NCBI GenBank assembly: GCA_024036415.1
Contig: JAMWET010005031.1
Coordinates: 186,001 to 250,000 of the forward strand
DNA from: Prochilodus magdalenae
Lineage: Eukaryota > Chordata > Actinopteri > Characiformes > Prochilodontidae
Reading direction: 5' to 3'
Length of the DNA: 64,000 bases
Within the stretch, counting starts at the first letter, position 1; every line of letters begins with the position of its first letter. This document shows positions 11,901 to 23,549 of the stretch, in pieces. The notes under the pieces are model-generated. The model made no database searches. It saw only the letters and a list, made by a program, of their open reading frames with translations, and was not told where the DNA came from. The translations under genes and the position numbers were made by a program.

Positions 11901-14900
11901 CGTCCTTTAGGCAAACAGTCCATTATAAGCAATGCACTTTGACCCTCCAATTCAAAATAAGTCTGAGCACTTCTGCTCTAGAACATTAGCTTATTTAGTT
12001 TATAAAAACAAAAAAAACATATATTCTTTAACCTGATCTGTATGGGTCTGTATGTGAGCCCGCAGATCAATTCCTCACAGCACATAACTAACGTATTAGG
12101 TTAATAGTACTTAGCGATTAAACTGTAGTGGGATAAAAAAGCTATTTATCTTTAAGGACAACTGAAAACTGTTCACTGGTTCACTGGTCAAATTTGGGCT
12201 CTCCTATATGTGCCAAGCCCTGGTTTTGAGTTAACCGAGAACTGACCCCAAGCATGTGGCAAGACTTTTATGTGCTCCACTCATAAAGGTGTCTACAGGT
12301 GTGGCTGTGTGCTTTGACCGACAAAGGAATTTCTGATTGCACACACACACACACACATATCTATACTCACACAAACACACAGAAACAATGCACTAGTCAG
12401 TTTACTTTCCAGCTCATTTGCTCTCACCTTTTTAGTTTTTCTCCTCCGTTTGCCAATAAATATTCATGTTTGAGAACACACATACTCTACCTGCATTCCC
12501 TACTCTACCTGTGTGTGTGTGTGTGGTGTGTGTGTGTGTGTGTGTGCGTGTGTTCATTATTTAGATCAGCCTCTCTAAACGGTTTATCTGGGCGGGAAGC
12601 ATTTTTTTTGCTTAGAATAACTACAAATAAACAGTAATACAGTAAAATACTGAACAACAGTTTTGGTTCTCCATAAGTTAAAAGGAATTTGGGAAAGACA
12701 GTTAGACAGGAAAACATGATTTTGAACTCTTCCCCTCCGGTCGGGCATAGACTGGTTTAATTCCAGCACACCTGATTTAACCTAATGAAGTGCTAATAAG
12801 GGTTCATACCCTATATTCCTATTTTTGCCTCTGATATCCACACCTGGTGTTTGGCCATTTTCTAACCTTTCTTAATCCCTAGGAATTGAACAGGATATTT
12901 ATGATACTGCGCCTACTATGCCTGAAATCTGTAAATGGCCTCTGTTCTGACTGTTCAGGACTTAAGCATACCTTAAACCATCGACCAAATGGGTGGGTTA
13001 AACTGCTGTAGGATAAAAAAAAGGTGGCTATGTGGAAATGCACTACCTTTTGTGACATCACAAATATTATTAATTAAAAATGAGTTTATTTTCCACATAT
13101 GAACTGGGGACAAACTTGTAAATTCTACATTAGTGAATTATTAGTGAAGACTTTTCAATAAGACCATAAGCTCTCAATAGAGACAAAATCCAGTAGCTTA
13201 CTTGTATCTGCGCCGCTGTGATGATGCTGGTGTGCTGAAGGAGGCAGTAGGGGGTTCAGGCTGTGAACAGGATATGCGTCCATAGCCAGCTTCTGTCGGA
13301 AAGCCTCTTCTTTGCGCCGGTTAGCAAACCAGTTATAGACGCGAACCTCGGTGACCAGGTTAGAGCCCAGACCGTGAGCTTTAGAGGGTGACACGCCTCT
13401 CTGTACACATTCAGCCCTGAAAATGACAAAAAATCACTTGTCTTTTAAACAATGGTTTGGCCAAAACGCATGTTTGGCATCTGAAGTCGTATGCAACACT
13501 TTAAACACCCCATTGCACTAAAATATATTACTACATGAAAATAAGTGAATTTTTTTCCCAGTGAAGAGACTCAAAAATTAGTATTCAGTTTTTATTTGTT
13601 GTTGAATTTAATAAACTCAAATGCACAGCACCTTTCTCACAGACATTGCATACGTATTGTGCAATATCTATGAATTAAAATTTGTGTATTTAAAATGCAG
13701 AGAGGTGTGTTCTTTGTATAGGATTTGTTAACTTATTTCCACTTAGAAAATAAACAACCACGCTGATGCACACACATGTAGCTTTTACTTTTGGAGACTT
13801 ACTAATGTGGTTTCTGACACTTTATAACATACTATTATCTATAAAGGTGTATTGCATAGCTAAAAACAGTAAAACAATATTGCTCATTTTGTCCTTACTT
13901 TAGTACATTTGTGTAGATAACAAACTTTTATAGTGCATCTAAAACAAGGCACTACTCAACAGATTCATGATACTAGGAGGTAGTTCCAAGCTTCTGTTGC
14001 TTGGTAGACATTACATTGTAACCGCACAGGAAAATGAAGGAAGCACACTTCAGAGATCCTTTATTTCTTGGCTGACTCACTACATTTTGGGTAAGAGGAC
14101 AAAATGGTCAAATAAAGTTTAGGCTGAACCAATACGCAACTGATTAAGCTGTTCACAGACTGGACTGTAATGAACTAGCCTGATCTCATCACTATCTATG
14201 CACACTTTAGGGGACTCTAACCTGTTGCATTCCTCCACAAGTGCCTCTCTCTCCTCTTTGCTGGGGTTCTTCTGTCTCTCATAGGCCTGGTACAAGATCT
14301 CCTGAGACGCTGGCCCCCATTTAAAGCGGTTCCGCCTCATTCTTTTTGAGCCTGGTTCCCCTTCGTCTCCCAGGGACCCCCCGGGACCCCCTGCAGCGCT
14401 GACGCCCTGCCCAGAATGGCTGAACTCTGGGAAAAAAAACAGTACCTGATCCTGACTGCCTGAGTCACTGGGGTCAGAGCCCTCAACACGGTCGAACTCT
14501 GTAAAAATAAGAGGAGGAAATGATTGGCCACAGTGTAGAGACACACGCATGACAGGACAGAGGCAGCGATTCCCACAAACAATGTTTTTTTAATAATATA
14601 AGACTAATTTAGTTGCAAACAAGTGTAAATATATGACTATAATATGTTGAAACTTTTTTCCAGATTATAAATAATTAGTAAGCGTATTTAAGTAGTAAAA
14701 TGGGTAATATTGAGGAAATGTTAGATGTGAATGAATTAAGAGGACGTTATTTCTTATTTTATTTCTTATTTTCTTAATTCCTAAAAAACATTAAATAAAG
14801 CATCTAAACATACAGAAGCCAACACTAAAAATATTGCACATGGTTCCAAACTATAAAAAACTATTTGCAGCTTGAGCATGAGGGCAGCATTTCAAAAAGC

Positions 14901-17900
14901 CCATACAGAAATATTTGTTGTAATAGAGATCAACCAGGAAAAGGCAACAACTATCACATGATATATGTGACAGCATATTATTGACTGTTTAAATACTAAC
15001 CCTGTTTGTGGGAACGCACTTCAGTTCCTATGTCTCTCAAAGCTGTATTTAAAAGTCTGGGTGCTGCTGGCTAAATAATGTTTTACTAATTTAAACAATT
15101 TTTTTAATTCTCTGTTAACTTTTAAAACATTAATTAAAAGGTGCTTTATTTTTCTGCACAATTTATATTTATTTACTGAGTTTAACATTAAACATAAAAT
15201 ATTAAATGTGCCATAAATTTGGCAAGGGCCATATAATCTTAAATTCAGCAAATAAACAGTAATTGTGCATTAAGACATGTAGAACTTGCAAAATCAAAAA
15301 AACATCTCACTTTACCAGGGGCACCAAACCTTCACAGACAGCACAGACAGCAACTAATCATTTCTAAATGATTTACAGATGTTATTGAACAATAAGTCCT
15401 AAATTATTAACTGAACAGAAGCCTGCACATGTAGAGCTTAATCCATGAAATGGTTTATTATATAACTAAGGCTTATAAAGAACATTCAAAACCAAAGGCT
15501 GGAACATGAAGAAACAAAAGCCTGACCCATCACTCAAAACCCCAACCTTATACAACACTTACCCAACTTAACACTACTACTGCTACTACTACTAGTAGTA
15601 GTGCTAATAATAATAATAATAATAATAATAAAAATACTTTACAACAAAAATCTGTAAAGTACAGGCTTGCAAACTTACGTCGGTGGATTTCTTGTTGTTT
15701 CCGCACATACCATGTGTACAGTGCGGCTCGTTTGGCTGTTTTCATGGGTGTTCCTTTATTCAGGTGCTGTGAGAGATGAGACTGATTTAGTCCTGTAACA
15801 TCCACCACCTCTCGCTGAGGGATATTGTGTTGCTGCATGTAGCTCTTGATGGTGCGGGCTGCTCGCCATGGATCCTCACTGAAATAGATAGACAGAAAGA
15901 ACTTTCAGTCTCAATAATAATAATAATAACAACTGTTATTATTATTATTACAATAACAATAATGGCAATGATAATAATAATAAAGCCATAAAATGATCAT
16001 ATACAGACATGATATTAATATATATTGTTATTATTTAAATTAATATTAGCTGTAGTATTATTAGTATTTTATAACATTTTATATCTTATACATTTTAATA
16101 ATACTATAATTATAATATTATTATAATTAGTATATTATATATAGTATAGTATATTAGTTATTATAGATCAGTATTATCTAGAGTAATGTATCAACTAGTA
16201 TTACTAATAGTATTATTATTAATATTAATATTAAAGTTTATTTATAAAAAAAGATTATTGTTACTCTTATATTAAAATAGGTTATATAATATTATGTCAT
16301 ATTATATTATATTATATTATATTATATTATATTATGTCATATTATATTATATTATATTATATAATATTATATTATATTATATTTGTAGTATTATTAGTAG
16401 GTACACCAAGAAAAAACATTTTACAATAAAAAGGTTGTTTATTTTAGGGTACAATATTCAATAGCAGTAAACACTTAACACATACCTGTTAATAAGATGT
16501 ATAGTATATGTGTGTAGTATGTAATACGTGTGTACAGTATCATATTTGTGCTGAGGCTGATAAAACAGGACCCAGCGCGTCTGAGCTTCGTACTAAACCC
16601 GCTGCATGTGTGATGTGTGGAGGCTTCGGTGTGTCTGTGAGCTCCTCAGGGCTGATGTGAATGCTACACATGGAGGATGTGGGTGAACAGCCTGTGTTTG
16701 TTTTTGGGAGTAAAGCTCTCCGCGGGCTCCGGGATGTTGATTTAGGCCTATAACTCTGGACAATGAATAACTAACATATCTATTCGCTCTAATCATACAA
16801 CATGTGTATCTTTCTGTTGATGATTTATAGAATTAAATTAATAACAACAGCTCCACGTGGTTTCGCTTTGGTTCCCACAGCTGCGATTCAGCCGGCAAAA
16901 TTGAGGATTATTAAGCCTGTCTCCGGACAGACGAGAAGAGCCTGATCCGCAGCTCCGCACTGACCAGCCGAGAGAGAGAAAAAAGCGTGCGTGGTAATTA
17001 AAGGAGGGAAAAATTAACTACATATATTTTGGTTGATAATCGTAATTTTCCTAAAAGCGCTGGAATAACTGCCATAATGAAGATTTTTGTTTTGTTCTGT
17101 AAGGTTAATTAATATTAACTCAGCCATGCTGATCAGGAAATACTGTTAATAATGTTTAAGTGTCACTTTTTAAAATTCATACAAATCTTTCTTTTTAATT
17201 CGTTGTATTCTTAGTATTAATTTCCAAAAGAGACATTTAAAATAATAATTAAATAATAAATAATCATGTGCGATAAAAGGACTGAACCTGTTCTGGTAGC
17301 TTTAGCCTGTGTGACGCTCCGCAGTGTGCGGTTGAGGAAGCTATCAGGCTAGCTTCAGCTTTTTAGCATTCTTAGCATCAACAAAGAGATTTGTTTTTTC
17401 ACTGTCATATTAAAGAGCTCTTATAAATAACCAAGAATTTCATTTTCCCGGATAAATTGGCCTCTAATTAGACTAACTAATAGTGCACTAGTCCGTGAGG
17501 ACACTGACATTTTCAGGCTTTCGGGTGGCTTGCTAACACTTTCAAGCTAACGAAGCTAATGCGGATTGTTAGCATCCGCTAATTCAGCACTTTAAGAAAC
17601 TTAAACTAAAATATGTGCTGTTCTTTTGTCGCGTATATCAATGTTCATATCAGGTGGGGTGATTAAAAGTTAACCAAATCACTTAATTTCCCAAAAATTA
17701 CCTCACAAATGTACTAACGTTACGAAACAACAGGTTAACATGATTTTGCTCGTTGCCTTAAACGGATGAAAATACTCGGACCGTTATCATTAAGGTACAA
17801 AACTGCCGTCCACTAAACTAAACCAAACCAGCATTTTCTGACTGAAGCCTCGAATTCGCATTACGTTGAGGCACATTTTGAAGTACCTCAGATATTGTTC

Positions 17901-18312
17901 GCAGTGGAATGAATGAAGTAGTCGGAGTGCTTTAACCCGTTTTAAGGCGCTCCGCTGAGTGTGTTTAACTGATCCGCACTCACGCTAACATCCGCTCGAC
18001 CTGAGCGCGCTGCTGCTCCGCCTCCTCCGTGTTCAGAGCCTGCAACTCCCGCAGGATGGGTGGCGTGTCCCGGTCCTCGCCGTCTTCAGAGCCCTCGTCC
18101 CCGGATACTTTACTCCCTCTGCCGAGCGTCAGCAGCACCGGCTTAGAGTCACTGTCGCTGACCGGGGACAGGGGCCGCTCAGTCTTAATGCCCAGGCCCG
18201 GCGGGCAAGGGGGTAAATCCTCCAGCGCCAGCAGCAGCGCGTCCTTGGTGAGGCCAGAGTCCAGCAGGGCGCTCAGAAGCTCCTGTTGAAGGGAAGTCAA
18301 CTTGGACACCAT
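5889..18312 (-). CDS. hnf1b: Hepatocyte nuclear factor 1-beta, POU-homeobox transcription factor (9 exons, complete, 517 aa)
   Basis: Coding exons, in order on the minus strand: 17984-18312, 15679-15878, 14222-14498, 13202-13416, 10962-11107, 8470-8587, 7590-7739, 6851-6948, 5889-5909. All junctions are GT-AG and keep frame; the total is 1554 nt. Domains: N-terminal dimerisation helix [13 protein letters not shown] (1-32), POU-specific domain about 83-178 (TPPILREL through [11 protein letters not shown]), a [10 protein letters not shown] nuclear-localisation/homeodomain start at 228-237, an atypical homeodomain with the long HNF1 loop to WFANRR (298-303), and a Ser/Thr/Gln-rich activation region ending CPLQAW. 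It binds HNF1 sites as a dimer in the nucleus and controls kidney, liver, pancreas and hindbrain development. Human HNF1B is 557 aa; the difference lies mainly in linker and activation regions. The start ATG has G at -3 and +4. [10 protein letters not shown] and CPLQAW point to the beta rather than alpha paralogue; which of the two fish copies (hnf1ba or hnf1bb) cannot be told here. Confidence 0.97.
6215..6434 (+). mobile_element. LINE 3'-end fragment with (TATC)n tail, in hnf1b intron 8
   Basis: The stretch matches the 3' end of the larger LINE copy at 34640-35456: the same text runs from gcaaatggtataccacta through caataaagtatctatctatc. It is a 5'-truncated insertion typical of target-primed retrotransposition, ending in a tetranucleotide tail. 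It lies antisense to hnf1b. Confidence 0.75.
7829..7848. repeat. (TC)n microsatellite in hnf1b intron 6
   Basis: Uninterrupted TC dinucleotides, upstream of exon 7 in transcript terms. Confidence 0.85.
9272..9496 (+). mobile_element. Interspersed SINE-like repeat in hnf1b intron 5
   Basis: It begins with a duplicated tttatggcat and the phrase cgctcttatccagagcg, common in a widespread fish repeat, and ends near a tRNA-like tail (ccgctgagctacaccaacc). Related text occurs at 42793-42955 and as a short piece near 22505-22530. It has no coding capacity. The family name is not certain. Confidence 0.6.
9830..10650 (-). mobile_element. Tc1/mariner-like transposase relic in hnf1b intron 5
   Basis: On the minus strand around 9845-10020 a broken frame reads WVRKHEESF, then [18 protein letters not shown]. 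The SPELNPVE motif is the last part of the catalytic region of Tc1-type transposases. The frame is interrupted elsewhere, so the element is dead. Its outer limits are approximate. Confidence 0.6.
11690..11898 (+). mobile_element. LINE-type 3' tail fragment in hnf1b intron 4
   Basis: The text ccttggtcctggaggaacg through gaaatgacaataaaaact and a short (CTTGA)n tail is the usual 3' end of a fish non-LTR retrotransposon, different from the TATC-tailed family at 6215 and 34640. It is 5' truncated. The call rests on the AATAAA and simple-repeat tail and on general familiarity. Confidence 0.55.
12341..12553. repeat. (CA)n and (GT)n microsatellites in hnf1b intron 4
   Basis: A (CA) run at about 12341-12358 and a (GT) run at about 12510-12553 are present. 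They are complementary and about 150 bp apart, so they could pair as a stem. Confidence 0.8.
15578..15634. repeat. (CTA)n/(TAA)n trinucleotide repeat in hnf1b intron 2
   Basis: ctactactgctactactact is followed by a TAA run. It sits just downstream of the exon 2 donor in transcript terms (donor at 15678). Confidence 0.8.
15915..16390. repeat. AT-rich simple repeats, including an (ATTAT)n run, in hnf1b intron 1
   Basis: TAA/TTA trinucleotide runs at 15915-15985 are followed by A/T-only sequence and a regular attat pentamer array at about 16300-16383. No gene is seen. Confidence 0.75.
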
Positions 18313-18620
18313 GTCAGTAAAACATGAAGCCGGCGGCGCGGCGACGCAGGGAAAACTCCGGGAAAAGTCAGCGGGAGAAAGTTCACAGTCGGTACAGGGA
18401 TTAAAACACAAACTCCTGCGAGTCCACACTGCGGTCCTAAGTGAAATGGCTAAGTTCACCTGCTGAAGGGTGAGACCCCGCCTCGGCTGTGGGCGGGGCT
18501 TGAACACCGCGAGCTCCGTTAAACCGAACGGCGCTCTGCTCGTTATTATGCAAATATATGCGAGAGACTTTGGCCTTGAGCATGTGGGCTAAACTAGAAA
18601 TTAGAATAGTTTTATTTGAT
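18313..18620 (-). promoter_or_regulatory. hnf1b: hnf1b 5' untranslated region and likely promoter
   Basis: The region upstream of the start codon and the whole first exon (about 17940-18540) are CpG-rich compared with the AT-rich surroundings, as expected of a CpG-island promoter. An octamer ATGCAAAT (18548-18555) lies about 235 bp upstream of the ATG and could bind POU factors. The transcription start cannot be fixed by eye. Confidence 0.5.
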
Positions 18621-19077
18621 CTATTTAAAGTCTGTAGTGGAATATATGTTTGGGTTTTCCAGCACAATACAATGATAATATTTTACTGTAATAGTTTTTT
18701 ATCTAATCAGCCTCCATCAGAGCTTTACAGGTGTATAAAATGAAGAAATACATATAAATTGATTAGAAAATTAGAGATCGTTAAAGAAAAATAGATTTTT
18801 AAAAAATGACGTAAAATCCACACAAACACACACAGAATAGTTTTTATGCAGGGAAATTTGATGACACACACAAAATAAAATATTCCCTGTATCAAATGAT
18901 AAACATTACTCATAAAAAATCATCAAAAGGTCCCTGCAGTGTTTAAAAAACACAACATATACACATTAGACAATAAATATACACAATATTAAACAACAGA
19001 ATAGCTCTGTTTATCCAAATATACAGTTTTATATAACAGTAATATAAAGTTATGAACATATATATATATAAAGATAG

Positions 19078-19163
<86 letters not shown>

Positions 19164-20586
19164 GTCAGCCTATATGTGAGAGTAAGGGTGTGAATTATCA
19201 GTGGAGATCATTGTGATGATGATTAAAGTGAGAGGTGTAATGACAGTCTAATTGACCGATACAACAGCACTCCGGGCTGTTCGCCTTGATATGATATCTG
19301 ATAACCGGCTGGTTCTGGACCTCATGCTCCCTAAACTCCTCCCGCTTGGCCACTGTGAGAACAGACAGTGGCGTAGGTGGGTGAAGTGTTTATCCAAGGT
19401 GGAATCCAATCATCCTCATTAAATTAACTTAAACCATTTTATAAATGTAACTCACAGGAAACGTATGTGCAAGTCATCATCTGTTTCCATTATTATTATT
19501 ATACTGTTATACCATTATTCGCATCCTATGAATTTTGCTTATCTCTATCAAAGGTTAAATTCCACCATATATGATCTACAAGCCAACACAAGCATCCCTC
19601 CATCTGCTGATGTCTTTACAATGCTCAGGCTCCACTAAAGTCACATTAACTTGCATTAAAAGTTAAAAATCTTTATTTTAATTTTATTGTCCATTTTCCA
19701 TATTGAAAATAAACACAACTATATATAGCCAGTTTACTACAAGTTTAGAGACACTCAACTAAATGGAAGTTTAGGCTTACACTTAACAGCTCCAACTGAT
19801 GAGATATATGAAACAATGTATATATTTGGATATACCACGTATACTCTAGAGGAATCGCAATATCATATTTCTGCAACATCTACACCTCTGATATATACTG
19901 TGGTGCAAAAAAATAATTTAGCGAATATTCAGACCAGTAGAATTGGTCTAAATTTGCTTCAAATTAAATCTCGTTATATCAGCTTCCACTGCAGGTTGAA
20001 CAGGCTGTATTATCCTCCTGTAAAGCTCCATTTTGGAGGATTTTAAGGTACTATTTTTATAGTTTAACTTTTAATCTAAAGTAAAGCATTCAGATAAACA
20101 TAAATGAGGACTTTCTATCATTAGCAGTGTCTAAACCTTTTGGGAATGTTTGAACACCCCTGGTCAAACCACGTTTGGTTGATTTTCTAACTGAACATAA
20201 GTTAACACACTTGTGCTATTGTAAAGATGCCATGACTTTTACACAGGCCACATTATATATGTTAATTAATTTTATTTAGTTTGAAGATGAACCAAATTTG
20301 TGTCCAAACTTTAGCTCATGACTGTATCTAAAGTGTATGGTTGCAAAACAGTTAAAGTCATTTGGTGTTATTAGAGAATGGAAAATACGAGTTCATGTAC
20401 GTATGTAAAATATATATAAAAGTAACGGGTTACTTCGTTTATTAGTTTAATTTTTAGTTTTATTTGTTTAAACGTGTAATTCCAGTGATATATTAGAATT
20501 AATTAATAAATATACAAACAACACTGATTATAACTAAGCATTCGACTTTCATGTTTTAAAAATCTAGTAGTAATATACTATTAATA
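18621..20586. other. AT-rich upstream spacer of hnf1b with a (GATA)n microsatellite
   Basis: No exon or named transposon is recognised. A clean (GATA)n run occupies 19073-19163. Such flanks of hnf1 genes often hold enhancers, but nothing specific can be read here. Confidence 0.4.
19073..19163. repeat. (GATA)n microsatellite, about 760 bp upstream of the hnf1b start codon
   Basis: About 22 tandem GATA units with one interruption (gataaata). Confidence 0.9.
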
Positions 20587-20587
20587 C

Positions 20588-20917
20588 ACAAACACACACA
20601 CTCACACACACACACACACACACATACACTCACACACACACACACTCGCACACTCACACACACATACACACTCACACACTCACACACACACACACATACA
20701 CTCACACACACACACACATACACTCACACACACACACATACATACACTCACACACACACATACACACACATACACTCACACACACACACATACACTCACA
20801 TACACTCACACACACACACACACACATACACTCACATACACACACACACACATACACTCACACACACACACACATACACTCACACACACACTCACGCGCA
20901 CACACACACACACACAG
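20588..20917. repeat. Compound (CA)n microsatellite/minisatellite
   Basis: About 330 bp of CA dinucleotides, broken at regular points by catacact and cactcaca phrases. This gives a higher-order pattern of roughly 20-30 bp. Confidence 0.9.
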
Positions 20918-20988
20918 TAATAGGGTACAACTGATCTGTTGAATGTTTATGTTTACATTACTGAAAACTGGAAAACACATATACAATA

Positions 20989-21053
20989 GAGCAGTACGAG
21001 GAGCTCCTCATATACACACATATACAAGAGCAGTACGAGGAGCTCCTCATATA
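20989..21053. repeat. Tandem duplication of a 26-bp sequence containing a perfect palindrome
   Basis: Two copies, at 20989-21014 and 21028-21053, are spaced 39 bp apart. Each contains the 12-bp palindrome gaggagctcctc. Confidence 0.7.
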
Positions 21054-21188
21054 GATTTGATATTGACATCAGACTCATTTTCAGACTGTATGTCTACCTT
21101 TTCACACATTGCAGAAGAAGGGACCGGGTGCTCAATCATTAACAGCAGTTAATAACAAACTCACTGAAATTACATATTTTTTTTCCAG

Positions 21189-21371
21189 GATGTGAAAGCA
21201 GCTCCATTGCGAAAGGACCAGTGGAGCGGAACAGATTCGGATGAATAATCTGTTAAGGTTCTTTTCCCCTGAGGTACAAGAGGTGAACAGGATGCCACAA
21301 ACACTGAACGTGCTACACTGTGTCCCTGAAAAATCCTCCTGTTTCAGCCGGAACATTTATTCAGCACTAAG
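21189..21371 (+). other. Exon-like segment with canonical splice sites (candidate non-coding exon)
   Basis: An eight-T pyrimidine run ending in ccag (to 21188) is followed by 183 bp and then AAG|GTGAGT (donor at 21372), a strong acceptor and donor pair. The first frame opens DVKAAPLRKDQWSGTDSDE and then stops, so it is not a full coding exon. It could be an exon of a long non-coding RNA running away from hnf1b, or chance. No matching neighbouring exon was found. Confidence 0.25.
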
Positions 21372-21373
21372 GT

Positions 21374-23500
21374 GAGTCTGGATATACACCTCTGAGAGCG
21401 GGACCTGGGTTCATCTGAAACGGAGGGGCTGTACTGTTCCGTCTGGGGTCTGGTTAGAGTGAAAAGTGCTCGGTTCTGTAATGTGTGTATAAAACTCTTT
21501 CAGATGTTAATGTTAGACAGGACGTGTGAGATTCAGAGAATCAGTGACCAAAAAGATAGGTTCCAGTTAACAAGCTGAACTCTTTCACAAATACATGTAC
21601 GCGCATTTTCACACATTTAGAATATAATGTCAATACATATATTAATAAAACATAACATATATTAATACAAATATAAATATAATATTATATTATATAAGTA
21701 TATATAAAATAGTATATAATAAGTAATAAGTGTATATATATACACACACACACACACACATGTGGTTCAGGAGTGCTTAAATCTCTTCTTCGTCTTTTCG
21801 CCTCATGTACTCTGACCTGACTCTAACCCCACGCCAAACTACCACCATTACCATGACTCGAACACCAATCCTCCCCTCAGTAACAGAAAACAAAAACATT
21901 GGCTTTTTTACCCTCTTAAATAACCAGGGCCCGCTCGCAGGTCCAAACCGTCTAAATCCAAAGGGTTACATTAATAGCTCTTAAGCACATTGACTCATGA
22001 GGACCTGCAAAATGTCGCCATGAGTGACATGATGTGAAAAAGGTTTGTCCTTTATATTGCTCTTACAGGTCTTAATGCAGAACTGCCACTAAACGTATCC
22101 ACTGAGTGTATATACCACAGAAACTGTACTGTAACAATTATTGTAACAGACACCTGCCCACACAAAACACACACACACACACTCCAGGAGGTCTTCATTA
22201 AGGCTTTCTCACCACAGTGGAAACTGCAGATGCAGACGGGCCAAAATGACGAACAGGGGGACATTTCTAATGAACCCATTTTGCTTTACATTGATTTGCA
22301 TTTGGTGCACAATTATACACTGACATAATGCATAAGGACATTTAGATTGAATTTGCTTTCTGCATTGACAGGTGATGTCATAAAAACATGGAAATACTGT
22401 ATGTAAACATATACCACTAAATCTTTCCATCAAATGATGGTGTAGATTTCTGCCTCCCTGATCGTCTAGTATCTAGGATTTGGTTGTCAAACTGTAAGTT
22501 GCACTGGTAGCGTCTGCCGAATGCTGTAAATGTACAGAAGCAGCATGCCCTGAAAGATGGGGGAAATTTTGCCGATCAAACTGATGTCCAGAGATCAGAT
22601 TTAAATCAGCTTGTAACACAGTTGTAATGCAAGTTGACAATGATATGCCTCAGCTATTAAATACTTATTTATAGTACAGTATATGTTATAATAATACACT
22701 ACACATAAATGCACAGACTTAATTGAGGTTTAATAAACATGCTTAAACTTTTATCGGAAAGAGTTTTTTTATTTTAATAGTTTTAATTTAATTAAATTAT
22801 TTTTTTATCAATATCTTGATTAGACTAGATTCTAGATTAGTTTGAGTCAGTTCATTTTAAGATTTCAGCTTTTATTTTCTGGTAATAGTTAAAGTATATA
22901 AAGTAATAATTTTAGTTTATATAGTTTCAGTTATAGTTTTTAGCATTATGATGAGGGCTGTGATAGCAGCTCCTTGCTGTGGATAAATAAAACTAATGCA
23001 GCCGAGCTTAATAGACTGAGCTTGGCTCAAGCTTTTGTCAAAGATGGCCAGCACCACTTCTAACTGTCATGAACACACAAGAAAAAAAATAACACTTTTT
23101 TCAGAAGTGTATTTTACTTCAGTTATTTTATTTTGTTTTAGTTACTTTTGCCTTTGACGTTCTAGTTGTAATTTCGCACAATTGCTACCTACTGATACAT
23201 CAAAAATAGATCCTTCTAGTCAAATGTTATGACATGACATTAAAGCTCTTTTGATCACTGTGTTAATGATCAACTTTAACGCCATTACCAGCTTGGGATT
23301 AATTTGCATGGTGAACACCTACTGTACAGTAATAACTACTATAAAAGGACCTTGCTTTGATTGGACACACTCAGATATTTACCCAGTTTAGTAATAATCA
23401 ATGAGGACTATGTAAAATGAATGATAAACAAGGATACTTTTGATGTTTATTAAAGAGTAGTACAATGACTAGGAGGACTAGGTTATTAAGGACATGTACA
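21374..23500. other. Intergenic spacer without recognised gene
   Basis: AT-rich sequence with a short (CA)n run at about 21740-21762. A small fragment at about 22505-22530 resembles the repeat at 9272-9496. No coding frame with family motifs is seen. Confidence 0.4.
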
Positions 23501-23549
23501 CAGACATGGACAAGTTTGTTGGTACCCTTACAGTTAATTTAAACCATCA

